From positions 62,001 through 126,000 of the forward strand of contig DISZ01000019.1 in NCBI GenBank assembly GCA_002422085.1: DNA of 64,000 bases. The letters run 5' to 3'. Below, one piece after another: positions 26,194 to 35,095 of this stretch (position 1 is its first letter; every line of letters begins with the position of its first letter). The position numbers were made by a program, and so were the translations under genes. The notes under the pieces were generated by a model, which was given only the letters and a program-made list of their open reading frames with translations, was not told where the DNA came from and did no database searches. The DNA comes from Rhodobacteraceae bacterium UBA6197. Its GTDB lineage: Bacteria; Pseudomonadota; Alphaproteobacteria; Rhodobacterales; Rhodobacteraceae.

Positions 26194-27942
26194 TCAGCGC
26201 ATTTCTTCCACAGGGGTCACGCCCAAAATAGCAAGACCTGCGGAAATAACAACGCCCGTCGCCCGCGCAAGGGCGATTTTCGCCTGCGTCGTGGTTGCGT
26301 CACCCTCTTGCACAAAGCGCAGCGTGCTGTCGTCATTGCCCCTGTTCCAAAGCGAATGCAGATCCGAGGCCAGCTCATAAAGGTAGAACGCCACGCGGTG
26401 CGGCTCGTTGCTTTTGGCGGCAATTTCGACAAGCCGCGGCCATTCGGCGATCTTGCGGGCCAGTTGCAACTCGGCAGGATGCGTCAGGCCGGTCAGATCC
26501 TGCCCGGCAAGGGTGGCGTCATCCACCGCCACGCCCGCCTCGACGGCCTTGCGCAGCACCGAGGAAATCCGCGCATGGGCATATTGGACGTAGAAGACCG
26601 GGTTGTCCTTGGACTGGTCCAGCACCTTGTCAAAGTCGAAATCCAGCGCCGCGTCGTTCTTGCGGGTCAGCATCACAAAGCGGGTGACATCGGCCCCGGC
26701 CTGTTCGACCACATCGCGCAACGTGACAAAGGTGCCGGCGCGTTTGCTCATCTTGAAGGGCGCGCCGTTCTTCCACAGCTTGACCAGCTGGATCAGCTTG
26801 ATGTCCAGCGGCACGCGGCCCCCTGACAGCGCCGAAACGGCGGCCTTCATCCGTTTGACATAGCCGCCATGATCGGCGCCAAAGACGTCGATCAGCGCAT
26901 CAAAGCCGCGCTGCACCTTGTTGTAATGATAAGCAATATCGGGCGCAAAGTAGGTCCAGCTTCCATCCGATTTCTTGACCGGGCGGTCCACGTCATCGCC
27001 ATGCGCGGTGCTGCGAAACAGCGTCTGTTCGCGCGGTTCCCAGTCTTCCGGGGTCTTGCCTTTCGGCGGCTCCAGCACGCCGTCATAGATCAGCCCCATG
27101 CCGCGCAGGGTCTCGATCGCCGCTTCGATCTGGCCGGTGCCGTAAAGCGCCTTTTCAGACGAGAACACATCCATCTTGACGCCCAGAAGCGCCAGATCAT
27201 CGCGGATCATCGCCATCATCGCCTCGGTGGCGAAGCTGCGGATGTCTTCCAGCCAGACGGATTCAGGCTGGTCGAGCAGGCTGGCGCCGTATTTCGCCTT
27301 CAGCGCCTCGCCGACCGGGATCAGATAGTCGCCGGGGTAAAGCCCTTCGCGGATTTCGGGTTCAAGCCCGTTTGCCTCGCGGTAGCGCTCATAGGCGGAA
27401 CGCGCCAGCACATCGACCTGCGCGCCGCCATCGTTGATATAGTATTCGCGCGTCACGTCATGGCCCGAAAAGGCCAGAAGCGCCGCCAAGGCGTCACCAA
27501 AGACCGCGCCGCGGGTATGGCCGACATGCATCGGGCCGGTCGGGTTGGCCGAGACGAATTCGACGTTGACGCGCTGCCCCTGCCCCAGGGTGCTGCGGCC
27601 AAAGTCCGCCCCCGCGCGCAACGCGGTCTGCACAACGGCCTGCCAGACCGAGGGCGCGAGCCGCAAGTTGATGAACCCCGGCCCCGCCACTTCGGCATGG
27701 GTCAGGCGCGGGTCGGCGGCCAGCCGTGCCGCCAGATCTTCGGCAATCGCGCGCGGCGCAAGTGCGGCCGGCTTGGCCAGCACCATGGCGGCATTGGTCG
27801 CCATATCGCCATGCGCCGCATCGCGCGGCGGTTCGACCGCGACGGCCGTCATATCAAGCCCCGCAGGCAGCGCGCCCGCCGCCACCATGGCGTCCAGCGC
27901 CTCGATCACGGCGCTGCGAATATCGGCAAAAAGGTTCATCAT
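26194..27942 (-). CDS. argS: Arginyl-tRNA synthetase
   Basis: 582 residues. The HIGH-type motif is MHVGHTRGAVFGDAL and the KMSKS-type motif is FKMSKRAGT. An N-terminal additional domain precedes the catalytic core and a DALR anticodon domain ends the protein (YVQYAHARISSVLRKA). The start is one of two adjacent ATG codons at 27942/27939. It lies 87 bases upstream of the SPOR gene. Confidence 0.97.
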   Translation of the reverse strand: MMNLFADIRSAVIEALDAMVAAGALPAGLDMTAVAVEPPRDAAHGDMATNAAMVLAKPAALAPRAIAEDLAARLAADPRLTHAEVAGPGFINLRLAPSVWQAVVQTALRAGADFGRSTLGQGQRVNVEFVSANPTGPMHVGHTRGAVFGDALAALLAFSGHDVTREYYINDGGAQVDVLARSAYERYREANGLEPEIREGLYPGDYLIPVGEALKAKYGASLLDQPESVWLEDIRSFATEAMMAMIRDDLALLGVKMDVFSSEKALYGTGQIEAAIETLRGMGLIYDGVLEPPKGKTPEDWEPREQTLFRSTAHGDDVDRPVKKSDGSWTYFAPDIAYHYNKVQRGFDALIDVFGADHGGYVKRMKAAVSALSGGRVPLDIKLIQLVKLWKNGAPFKMSKRAGTFVTLRDVVEQAGADVTRFVMLTRKNDAALDFDFDKVLDQSKDNPVFYVQYAHARISSVLRKAVEAGVAVDDATLAGQDLTGLTHPAELQLARKIAEWPRLVEIAAKSNEPHRVAFYLYELASDLHSLWNRGNDDSTLRFVQEGDATTTQAKIALARATGVVISAGLAILGVTPVEEMR

Positions 27943-27975
27943 TCTTTCCTCTGGTTGCGCTTGGTCCTGCCAGAG

Positions 27976-29826
27976 CTAGGCTGCGCCGTCAATGCTTGGC
28001 CCCGCTTCCGGCCCGCTGTCGATCGCGCCGGGGGGCAGCAGCGAAATGATCCGCGCGTTGGCGCCGACCTTCATCTCATCGGTTGATTTGACAAAGCGCA
28101 GCTCGCCCTTGTCGCTGACCCGCGCCAGCGCCACGGCATTGGGTCGTTTGGCGCGCCAGTCGGCCTGGGTGAACTCTGGCGTCAGGCGGGTGACGCGGAA
28201 GGTCCAGCCGTCGCTCAGCATCGCTTCGAAGGCGTCCAGCGTGCGCCCTTCGCCAAACGGGCGCCCGCCCAGTTGCGTCGGCAGCGCGTGGCGTGGCAGG
28301 TCTTCTTTCGGGCGGGCCACTTGCCAGACCATATCGCGACCCAACTCCGAGCCGATATCGGTGGCAACGAGGGTGTTGTAGGCGTCATTGTCGCTGACCG
28401 CGAGGATCGAGGTAAAGTTCAGCAGTTCAACCGAATCCTCGGCCGCCTCGCTCAGGATATCGCCGTAATAGGTGGGCAGGCCCAGCGACCGTGGCCGGAT
28501 CAGATGCGCATGGTTGGGGTCAGCAACCAGAACCGGCACGCCAGCCTTGACCAGCGCTTCGGCCAGCCCGGTTGAAAAGCGCGACCCGCCGATGATCAGC
28601 ACCCCCGGCACCTCGGCCCCCGCCAGCCCCAAAGCGCGGGCAAAGGGGGCCAGCGTGAAGCCATGCACCACCACCGTGACCAGCACCAGCACAAAGGCCA
28701 AAGGCCCGATCAAGGCGCCGTCAGCCACGCCAATCTCGGCCAGACGCTGACCAAACAGCCCCGCGACCGCCACCAGCACCACACCGCGCGGCCCGGTGAA
28801 GGCGATCAGCAGCCGCTCGGCGCGCGACAGGTCGGTGCCGGTCAACGCCACCAGCACCGTCAGCGGCCGCGCCACCAACACCACCGCCAGCACAAAGATC
28901 ACCGCACGCCAGTCCAGCGCCGCCATCTGCTGGAAATCCAGCGACGCCGCCAGCAGGATGAACACCCCCGACACCAGAAGGATCGTCGCGTGTTCCTTGA
29001 ACCGGCGCAGTTCCTGATACGAGGGCAGGTCGGCATTGCCGATCACCAGCCCCATCACCGTAACCGCCAGAAGCCCGCTTTCATGCAGCACCGTGTCGGC
29101 CAGCGCAAAGATCGCCAGCAGCACCACGAACAGAACCGGCACCTTCATGAACTCGGGCACCATCGCGCGCCAGAACGCCTGCGCCACGCCAAACCCCGCC
29201 ACGAGCCCCAGCACCAGCGCAAAGCCGACGCCCCGGGCCAGATCCCAGATCGCCGCGTTCAGCGCCAAGCCGGAATGGGCGACCAGAACCACCTGAAACG
29301 CCAGCACCGCCGCCAGCGCGCCGATCGGGTCGTTGACGATCGCCTCCCATTGCAAAAGCTGCGCCGGACGGCGTGCCAGCCGCGCCTGACGCAGCAAGGG
29401 CGCAATCACCGTCGGGCCGGTCACGATCATGATGCCGCCAAAGACCGAGGCCGACTGCCAACTGAGCCCCGCCCCCCACGCCAGCACCAGCGTCGACAAA
29501 AGCCAGCCCAGCGGTGCCCCGATCAGCACCAGTCGCCGCACCCCGGCCTTGGCATCGCCCAGCCGGTGCAGATCCAGGCTCAGCCCGCCCTCGAACAGGA
29601 TCACCGCCACCGCCAGCGAAATCAGCGGCCCGGTCAAGGCGCCAAAATCGCGCGCCGGGTCGATCAGCCCGGTGACCGGACCCACGACAATACCGGCAAT
29701 CAACATCAACACGATGCCCGGCAAATGCAGCCGCCACGCCAACCACTGCGCCCCCACGCCAAAGACGCCCACCAGCGCGAAGGCCATCACCGGCCCCAAC
29801 GCGCCTGCCACAGCCCCGTCAACCAT
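27976..29826 (-). CDS. CPA1-type cation:proton antiporter with RCK-like C-terminal domain
   Basis: 616 residues. The first 400 hold 12-13 membrane helices with LHLPGIVLMLIAGIVVGP, FEGGLSLDLHRL and IVNDPIGALAAVL; the Asn-Asp pair in NDP is typical of electroneutral exchangers. Residues about 400-510 form a Rossmann-like TrkA-N/RCK domain (VLIIGGSRFSTGLAEALVKAG, VLVADPNHAHLI) that probably gates transport. ATG 29826 follows AGGGGG; an ATG eleven codons earlier adds no hydrophobic segment. Substrate (Na+, K+) unknown. Confidence 0.85.
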   Translation of the reverse strand: MVDGAVAGALGPVMAFALVGVFGVGAQWLAWRLHLPGIVLMLIAGIVVGPVTGLIDPARDFGALTGPLISLAVAVILFEGGLSLDLHRLGDAKAGVRRLVLIGAPLGWLLSTLVLAWGAGLSWQSASVFGGIMIVTGPTVIAPLLRQARLARRPAQLLQWEAIVNDPIGALAAVLAFQVVLVAHSGLALNAAIWDLARGVGFALVLGLVAGFGVAQAFWRAMVPEFMKVPVLFVVLLAIFALADTVLHESGLLAVTVMGLVIGNADLPSYQELRRFKEHATILLVSGVFILLAASLDFQQMAALDWRAVIFVLAVVLVARPLTVLVALTGTDLSRAERLLIAFTGPRGVVLVAVAGLFGQRLAEIGVADGALIGPLAFVLVLVTVVVHGFTLAPFARALGLAGAEVPGVLIIGGSRFSTGLAEALVKAGVPVLVADPNHAHLIRPRSLGLPTYYGDILSEAAEDSVELLNFTSILAVSDNDAYNTLVATDIGSELGRDMVWQVARPKEDLPRHALPTQLGGRPFGEGRTLDAFEAMLSDGWTFRVTRLTPEFTQADWRAKRPNAVALARVSDKGELRFVKSTDEMKVGANARIISLLPPGAIDSGPEAGPSIDGAA

Positions 29827-29989
29827 CCACCGCCCCCTGAAACCAATACTCGCTGCCAATAAAAGTCAGGTTTGGCGAGGATATTCAAGCATTCTGCGGG
29901 CCCGTTCGCCGTGCCCGTTGCCATTGGCACCCCGCCGCCGAGGTCCGCACAGCACCTCGGGTCGGCTCGACGCAAGACTCGCCATTCGA

Positions 29990-30003
29990 TTGACCTTCAT
30001 CAA
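29990..30003 (+). promoter_or_regulatory. FNR/FnrL-type box between antiporter and helicase genes
   Basis: TTGAC-CTTC-ATCAA has full half-sites and the right 4-base spacer. It is almost identical to the hemA box. It lies 107 bases before the helicase ATG and 163 bases before the antiporter ATG, in a 284-base divergent gap, so either gene could be the target. The rest of that gap shows no gene. Confidence 0.6.
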
Positions 30004-30110
30004 CAAATGCAGTAGGGGCTTTGCACCCGCATCCGGCGGGTAGCCTTGGGACGCCCAGAGTCTTCGCGTCCCTTTCACCTTGCGGAACGACCCCCGCACA
30101 TAGGACGCTG

Positions 30111-31706
30111 ATGACCAAATTCTCTGACTTGAAACTGGACCCGAAGGTCCTGAGTGCCGTTGCCGAAGCGGGCTACGAAACCCCCACCCCGATCCAGGCC
30201 GGCGCGATCCCTCCCGCGCTTGAAGGAAAAGACGTGTTGGGCATCGCCCAGACCGGCACCGGCAAGACTGCCTCCTTCACCCTGCCGATGATTACGCTGT
30301 TGTCCAAGGGCCGGGCGCGGGCGCGGATGCCGCGCAGCCTCGTGCTGTGCCCGACGCGTGAACTCGCCGCGCAAGTGGCTGAAAACTTTGAGGTTTACGC
30401 CAAGCACACCAAACTGACCAAGGCTTTGCTGATCGGTGGCGTCTCCTTTGGTGAACAAGACAAGCTGATCGACCGGGGCGTCGATGTGCTGATCGCGACA
30501 CCGGGCCGGCTCTTGGACCATTTTGAACGCGGCAAGCTTTTGTTGACCGGCGTGCAGATCATGGTCGTCGACGAAGCCGACCGGATGCTGGATATGGGCT
30601 TTATCCCCGATATCGAGCGGATCTTCCAACTGACACCCTTTACCCGTCAAACGCTGTTCTTCAGCGCCACGATGGCCCCCGAAATCGAACGCATCACCAA
30701 CACTTTCCTGCACGCCCCGGCACGGATCGAAGTGGCGCGGCAAGCCACCACCTCGGAAACCATCGAGCAGCGGCTTTACGCGCTTTCGCCGACCCGGCGC
30801 GATCAGTCGGCCAAGCAGAAACGCGAACTGCTGCGCGCGCTGATCGCCTCGGAAGGCGACGAGTGCACCAACGCAATCATCTTCTGCAACCGCAAAACCG
30901 AGGTCGACATTCTGGCCAAGTCCTTGAAAGCACATGGCTATAATGCATCTCCCATTCATGGGGATCTGGAACAAAGCCAGCGGACCCGGACCCTGGACGG
31001 TTTTCGCGATGGGTCGGTGCGGTTCCTGATCGCCTCGGATGTGGCGGCTCGGGGGCTGGACATTCCGGCGGTCAGCCACGTGTTCAACTTTGACGTGCCG
31101 TCCCATGCCGAAGACTATGTGCACCGGATCGGCCGCACCGGTCGTGCCGGACGCAAGGGGCGCGCCTTCACCATTGCCACGCCGATGGATGACAAATATC
31201 TGGCGGCCATCGAGACGCTTTTGAAAACGTCGATACCGCGGGCCGAATTGCCCGAGGGTTTCGCGGTTTCCGACGCGGCGCAGCAGGCACCGCGCGAACG
31301 CGACGACAAACCCGCAAGCCGCAGCCGCAGCCGTGGTGGGCGTGATCGGGGAGAACGCGGGGCTGACGAACGCCGCGCGCCAAAGCCCGGGGCCGCAAAG
31401 CCCGCGCCGATCGCCCAAGCCGAGCCGCAACCGCAGCCCGAGCGCAGCGCCCCCCCGGCCCCGGTTGCCACCGCAGCCCCGCGCGAACAGCGCCGCGATG
31501 ATCGCAACCAGGATGACCGCAGCCGGGATGACCGCAGCCGGGATCGCCGTGACGACCGCCGTGACGACCGCCGCGAGCGTCGCGACGGTGGCGCGCCTGT
31601 GGTGGGCATGGGCGACCATGTGCCCGATTTCATTCTGCGCAGCTTCCGCACCTCGACACAGACCCCGGTCAAGGAAGATGACGCGGAAGCCGAAACCGAA
31701 AGCTGA
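30111..31706 (+). CDS. DEAD-box RNA helicase (RhlE-like) with Arg/Asp-rich tail
   Basis: 531 residues. Helicase motifs: Q motif (FSDLKLDPKVLSAV … TPIQ), Walker A AQTGTGKT, Ia PTRELAAQ, II DEAD, III SAT, and VI HRIGRTGRAG. The core ends near residue 375. The tail is disordered, first Arg/Gly/Ala/Pro and then a repeated Asp-Asp-Arg-Ser/Arg stretch, a likely RNA-binding extension. ATG 30111 has AGGA upstream. It is a cold- or RNA-metabolism helicase in most relatives. It is preceded by an FNR-type box and converges on rnj. Confidence 0.9.
   Translation: MTKFSDLKLDPKVLSAVAEAGYETPTPIQAGAIPPALEGKDVLGIAQTGTGKTASFTLPMITLLSKGRARARMPRSLVLCPTRELAAQVAENFEVYAKHTKLTKALLIGGVSFGEQDKLIDRGVDVLIATPGRLLDHFERGKLLLTGVQIMVVDEADRMLDMGFIPDIERIFQLTPFTRQTLFFSATMAPEIERITNTFLHAPARIEVARQATTSETIEQRLYALSPTRRDQSAKQKRELLRALIASEGDECTNAIIFCNRKTEVDILAKSLKAHGYNASPIHGDLEQSQRTRTLDGFRDGSVRFLIASDVAARGLDIPAVSHVFNFDVPSHAEDYVHRIGRTGRAGRKGRAFTIATPMDDKYLAAIETLLKTSIPRAELPEGFAVSDAAQQAPRERDDKPASRSRSRGGRDRGERGADERRAPKPGAAKPAPIAQAEPQPQPERSAPPAPVATAAPREQRRDDRNQDDRSRDDRSRDRRDDRRDDRRERRDGGAPVVGMGDHVPDFILRSFRTSTQTPVKEDDAEAETES
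31511..31571 (+). repeat. Short in-frame tandem repeats in the helicase tail
   Basis: Two exact copies of the 15-mer GGATGACCGCAGCCG (31511-31540) and two exact copies of CGTGACGACCGC (31548-31571). They encode the DDRSR and RDDR units. Such in-frame repeats are prone to length change. Confidence 0.85.
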
Positions 31707-31761
31707 GACCGGCCCGGCCAAGCCCGGCCAACCAAGGTCGGGCGATACCGTGACGGCTGCA

Positions 31762-31794
31762 TGAAAAAGGCCCGGAACCTTGGTTCCGGGCCTT
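31762..31794 (-). terminator. Intrinsic terminator between rnj and the helicase gene
   Basis: 31767-31779 and 31782-31794 are 13-base perfect inverted arms (core GGCCCGGAA/TTCCGGGCC). Read on the minus strand the hairpin is followed by TTTTT, so it is strongest for the nuo-birA-coaX-rnj direction, about 70 bases past the rnj stop. The helicase transcript also meets the hairpin, but without a T-run. Confidence 0.9.
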
Positions 31795-31863
31795 GCCATT
31801 GAACTGCTGCCGATCTGCTGCGCGCGCGGGGGCCGACCCGGCCACCCGCACTGGCGCTCCAAG

Positions 31864-33543
31864 CTAGTCGGCCAACAGTCGCGAAACAACGACGGTGACC
31901 TCGGGTTTCTTGCCGATCTCTTCCATCGTCACCTGACGCACGATGCGGCGGATGGCTTCGTCCATCTTCGCATCATTGGCGATCACCTTGTCGTCGGCGC
32001 GCTCGAGGAAGGTGGCCAGGTCATCCTCGATCCGGTCCGAAAGCGGAGCGCCGGCCTTGCCGGTTTCAGACAGGCCCATCAGTTCGACCCAGGCATCGCC
32101 CAGTGGCATGTCTTCTTCATCGACGATGACGGTGACCAGCACATGGCCGTTCAGTGCCATGCGGATCCGATCCCGGACCACGCCATCCATCGCGCCGATC
32201 AGCACATTGCCGTCAAGATAGGTGCGGCCGGTTTCGATATACTCGACCATCTCGGGGGCGCTGCCGGTCAGATCCAGCATGGTGCCGTTGGTGGCAACCT
32301 CCGAGGCGATGCCCTTGGCGGTGCCGATCTTGGCATGTTCGCGCAGGTGGCGATGTTCGCCATGCATCGGGATCAGGATTTTTGGCGCCAACAGATCGTG
32401 CACCGCCTCGAGATCGGGGCGGTTGGCATGGCCCGAAACGTGGTAAAGCCCGCCCCGGTCATCAACCACCTCGACGCCCATTTCCGAATAGGCGTTCATG
32501 ATGCGGATCACGCCGCGTTCGTTGCCGGGGATGGTTTTCGACGAAAACAGGAATGTGTCGCCCTCTTTCATCTCAAGACCAAGGTATTTGCCGCGCGAAA
32601 GCTGGGCGCTGGCGGCGCGGCGTTCGCCTTGGCTGCCGGTGACGATCAGCATCAGCTTTTCGCGCGGAATATCCACGGCTTGTTCCGGCTGAACGATTTC
32701 GGGAAAGCCCAGCAGCACCTCGGTTTCTTCGGCGGCGGTGACCATCCGCTTCATCGCGCGGCCCAAAAGGCAGACCGACCGGCCCGCCGCCTTGCCCGCC
32801 AGCGCCAGCGTTTTCAGCCGCGCCACGTTCGAGGCAAATGTGGTGGCCACGACCATGCCGCGTTGTTCGGCGATGAAGTCGGCCAGGGGCACGGCCAGGG
32901 TCGCCTCGGACCGGCCGGGTTGCGGTGAAAAGACGTTGGTGGAATCGCAGGTCAGCACCTTGACGCCCGCGCCCTCTTTGCCGATGTCGTGCCACATCAC
33001 CGGATCGAAGGCCTCGCCGACGATCGGGTTTCCGTCCAGTTTGAAATCGCCGGTATGCACGATGCGGCCCGCAGGCGTGTCGATCACCAGCGCCGAGCTT
33101 TCCGGGATCGAGTGGCTGACGGGCACAAACTGCACCGCGAAAGGGCCGGCCTCGATGGTGGTGGGGCGCGGCTCGACGATGTGCAGCGCGTTGGTGGGCA
33201 GGCCCGCTTCCTCCATCTTCAACTGCGCCAGTCGGCCGGTAAAGCGGCGCGCATAGACCGGCACCTTCAGCTTGGGCCAGAAATGCGCCAACGCGCCGAT
33301 GTGGTCTTCATGCGCGTGGGTGATGAAGATCGCCTCGATCCGCCGGGCGTTTTCCTCAAGCCAGCCAATGTCGGCCATGATCAGATCGACCCCCGGCGAG
33401 GTGTCCATATCGGGGAATGTCACACCCAGATCGACCACGATCAGCCGTTCCTTGCCCTCGGGACCATAGCCATAGACATAGGCATTCATCCCGATTTCCC
33501 CGGCGCCGCCGAGCGGAAGATAGATCAGCCGATCCTGTTTCAT
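31864..33543 (-). CDS. rnj: Ribonuclease J
   Basis: 559 residues. The metallo-beta-lactamase core has THAHEDHIGAL and a beta-CASP domain follows, then the C-terminal oligomerisation region. PLGGAGEIGMNAYVYGYG is the RNase J N-terminus. It is a 5'-to-3' exo/endoribonuclease in RNA processing and decay. In alphaproteobacteria RNase J occurs alongside RNase E. Its start overlaps the coaX stop by four bases; it ends the nuo unit. Confidence 0.93.
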   Translation of the reverse strand: MKQDRLIYLPLGGAGEIGMNAYVYGYGPEGKERLIVVDLGVTFPDMDTSPGVDLIMADIGWLEENARRIEAIFITHAHEDHIGALAHFWPKLKVPVYARRFTGRLAQLKMEEAGLPTNALHIVEPRPTTIEAGPFAVQFVPVSHSIPESSALVIDTPAGRIVHTGDFKLDGNPIVGEAFDPVMWHDIGKEGAGVKVLTCDSTNVFSPQPGRSEATLAVPLADFIAEQRGMVVATTFASNVARLKTLALAGKAAGRSVCLLGRAMKRMVTAAEETEVLLGFPEIVQPEQAVDIPREKLMLIVTGSQGERRAASAQLSRGKYLGLEMKEGDTFLFSSKTIPGNERGVIRIMNAYSEMGVEVVDDRGGLYHVSGHANRPDLEAVHDLLAPKILIPMHGEHRHLREHAKIGTAKGIASEVATNGTMLDLTGSAPEMVEYIETGRTYLDGNVLIGAMDGVVRDRIRMALNGHVLVTVIVDEEDMPLGDAWVELMGLSETGKAGAPLSDRIEDDLATFLERADDKVIANDAKMDEAIRRIVRQVTMEEIGKKPEVTVVVSRLLAD

Positions 33544-34319
33544 GTGTCGCCTAGCCCCTTGTTATAGTTATGGATCAATACCAGCCCATGCATGGTCAGA
33601 TCGTCTTCCACGCGGTCGAAAAGGTCGAACCCCTGGTCGAACAGCCCCGCAAGGCCCCCCGTGGCGATCACCTTCATCGGTCGGTCCCGTTCGATCCTTA
33701 TCTGGCGAACGATCCCCTCCACAAGGCCGATATAGCCCCAATAGACGCCCGATTGAATGCACGCCACGGTATTTGTGCCGATCACCTGCGCTGGATGGGT
33801 GACATCGACATGCGGCAGGGCGGCGGCGGCCATGTGGAGCGCCTCGAGGCTGAGATTCACGCCGGGGGCGATAACCCCGCCGATATAGGCTCCGTCGATA
33901 TCGATCACGTCAAAGGTTGTGGCGGTGCCGAAATCGACCACGATGATATCGCCGCCATGCCGGTCGAACGCCGAGGCGGTGTTGACCAGACGGTCTGGCC
34001 CCACCGTGGTGCCCTGATCGACGCGCGGCGCCACCGGCAGCGCGCATTCGGGTTTGCCCACGACCAGCGGCCGACAGTCGTAATAGCGGTTGCACAGGAC
34101 GCGCAAGTTGAACACCACCCGTGGCACGGTGGACGAGATGATCGCCTCGGAGATCTGCGCCTCGATCTTGCCCAGCATCATCAGGGACGACAGCCAGACA
34201 AAATATTCATCTGCCGTGCGCCGGTGATCGGTAGCGATCCGCCAGGTGGCGCGAAATTCGTGGCCATCCCAAATTGAAAAGACGGTATTGGTGTTGCCGC
34301 AGTCGATACACAAAAGCAT
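33540..34319 (-). CDS. coaX: Type III pantothenate kinase
   Basis: 259 residues. The ASKHA-fold motifs are DCGNTNTVFSIWDG, GPDRLVNTASAF, DFGTATTFDVID and IAPGVNLSLEAL. It phosphorylates pantothenate in CoA synthesis, is insensitive to CoA feedback, and needs a monovalent cation. It lies 14 bases after birA; birA-coaX-rnj is a standard alphaproteobacterial order downstream of nuoN. Confidence 0.95.
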   Translation of the reverse strand: MLLCIDCGNTNTVFSIWDGHEFRATWRIATDHRRTADEYFVWLSSLMMLGKIEAQISEAIISSTVPRVVFNLRVLCNRYYDCRPLVVGKPECALPVAPRVDQGTTVGPDRLVNTASAFDRHGGDIIVVDFGTATTFDVIDIDGAYIGGVIAPGVNLSLEALHMAAAALPHVDVTHPAQVIGTNTVACIQSGVYWGYIGLVEGIVRQIRIERDRPMKVIATGGLAGLFDQGFDLFDRVEDDLTMHGLVLIHNYNKGLGDT

Positions 34320-34333
34320 GGAACGCCCCCGTT

Positions 34334-35095
34334 TCAGAAGAACACATCCGCCGCCGAAACCGTGACCCGGCCCTGCGGCGTGACCAGCACCAGCGCGCCG
34401 AATTCGTTGATCGTGTCAAACACGCCGACCCGTTCGTCGCTACCGGTGCGCGCGGTGATGGTCTGGCCAAGCCGCGCGGCGCGGGCCAGCCAGGCGGTGC
34501 GGATTGGCGCGAAACCATAGGTTTCGAACTGGCGCTGATAGCGATCGAAGGCGGCGGCCAGAAACGGCAGGAATTCCTCGGGGGTCAGCAGGGCGCCGGT
34601 TTCCGCGGCAAGGCTGACCGGCGCCATCGCGCCCGGTTCAAGCGTTCGCGGCGCCGGAGCGTCGGCCAGATTGACCCCAACACCGATACTCAGCGCACCG
34701 ATCTGCCCGCCCTGCCCCAGACTTTCCAGCAAGATGCCCGCAACCTTGCCACCATTCAGCAGCACATCATTGGGCCATTTGATTGCCAGCCGCGCCCGCG
34801 GTCCGGCAACCTGCGCCAAGGCGCTGTCCAGCGCCAGCGCCGCCACAAAGGAAAAAAGCGCCGCCTCGGCCGGGCCGACCTTGGGCTGCAAGATCAGTGT
34901 TGCTGCAAGATTTCCCGGCGGATCGCGCCATTCACGGCCACGCCGCCCGCGCCCGGCGGTCTGTTCGCGGGCCAAGATCCAGGTTGGTCCCGACAGATGC
35001 GGCGCAAGACGCGCCGCCTCGGCCATGGTGCTGTCCACCGACCCGAGGATGTGGCGCGCCACCCCCTCGGGCCAAGGGACCAGATCAGCGCACAA
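34334..35095 (-). CDS. birA: Biotin--[acetyl-CoA-carboxylase] ligase (BirA, catalytic form)
   Basis: About 253 residues. The biotin loop is TAGRGRRGREW, and KWPNDVLLNGGKVAGILLE is the ATP/biotin core. There is no N-terminal HTH, so it is a ligase only and does not repress biotin genes. No ATG fits. A TTG at 35095, inside the last codons of nuoN, gives the N-terminus typical of relatives, but the start is uncertain. Its client in this window is methylcrotonyl-CoA carboxylase alpha (54.9-56.8 kb). Confidence 0.88.
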   Translation of the reverse strand: MCADLVPWPEGVARHILGSVDSTMAEAARLAPHLSGPTWILAREQTAGRGRRGREWRDPPGNLAATLILQPKVGPAEAALFSFVAALALDSALAQVAGPRARLAIKWPNDVLLNGGKVAGILLESLGQGGQIGALSIGVGVNLADAPAPRTLEPGAMAPVSLAAETGALLTPEEFLPFLAAAFDRYQRQFETYGFAPIRTAWLARAARLGQTITARTGSDERVGVFDTINEFGALVLVTPQGRVTVSAADVFF

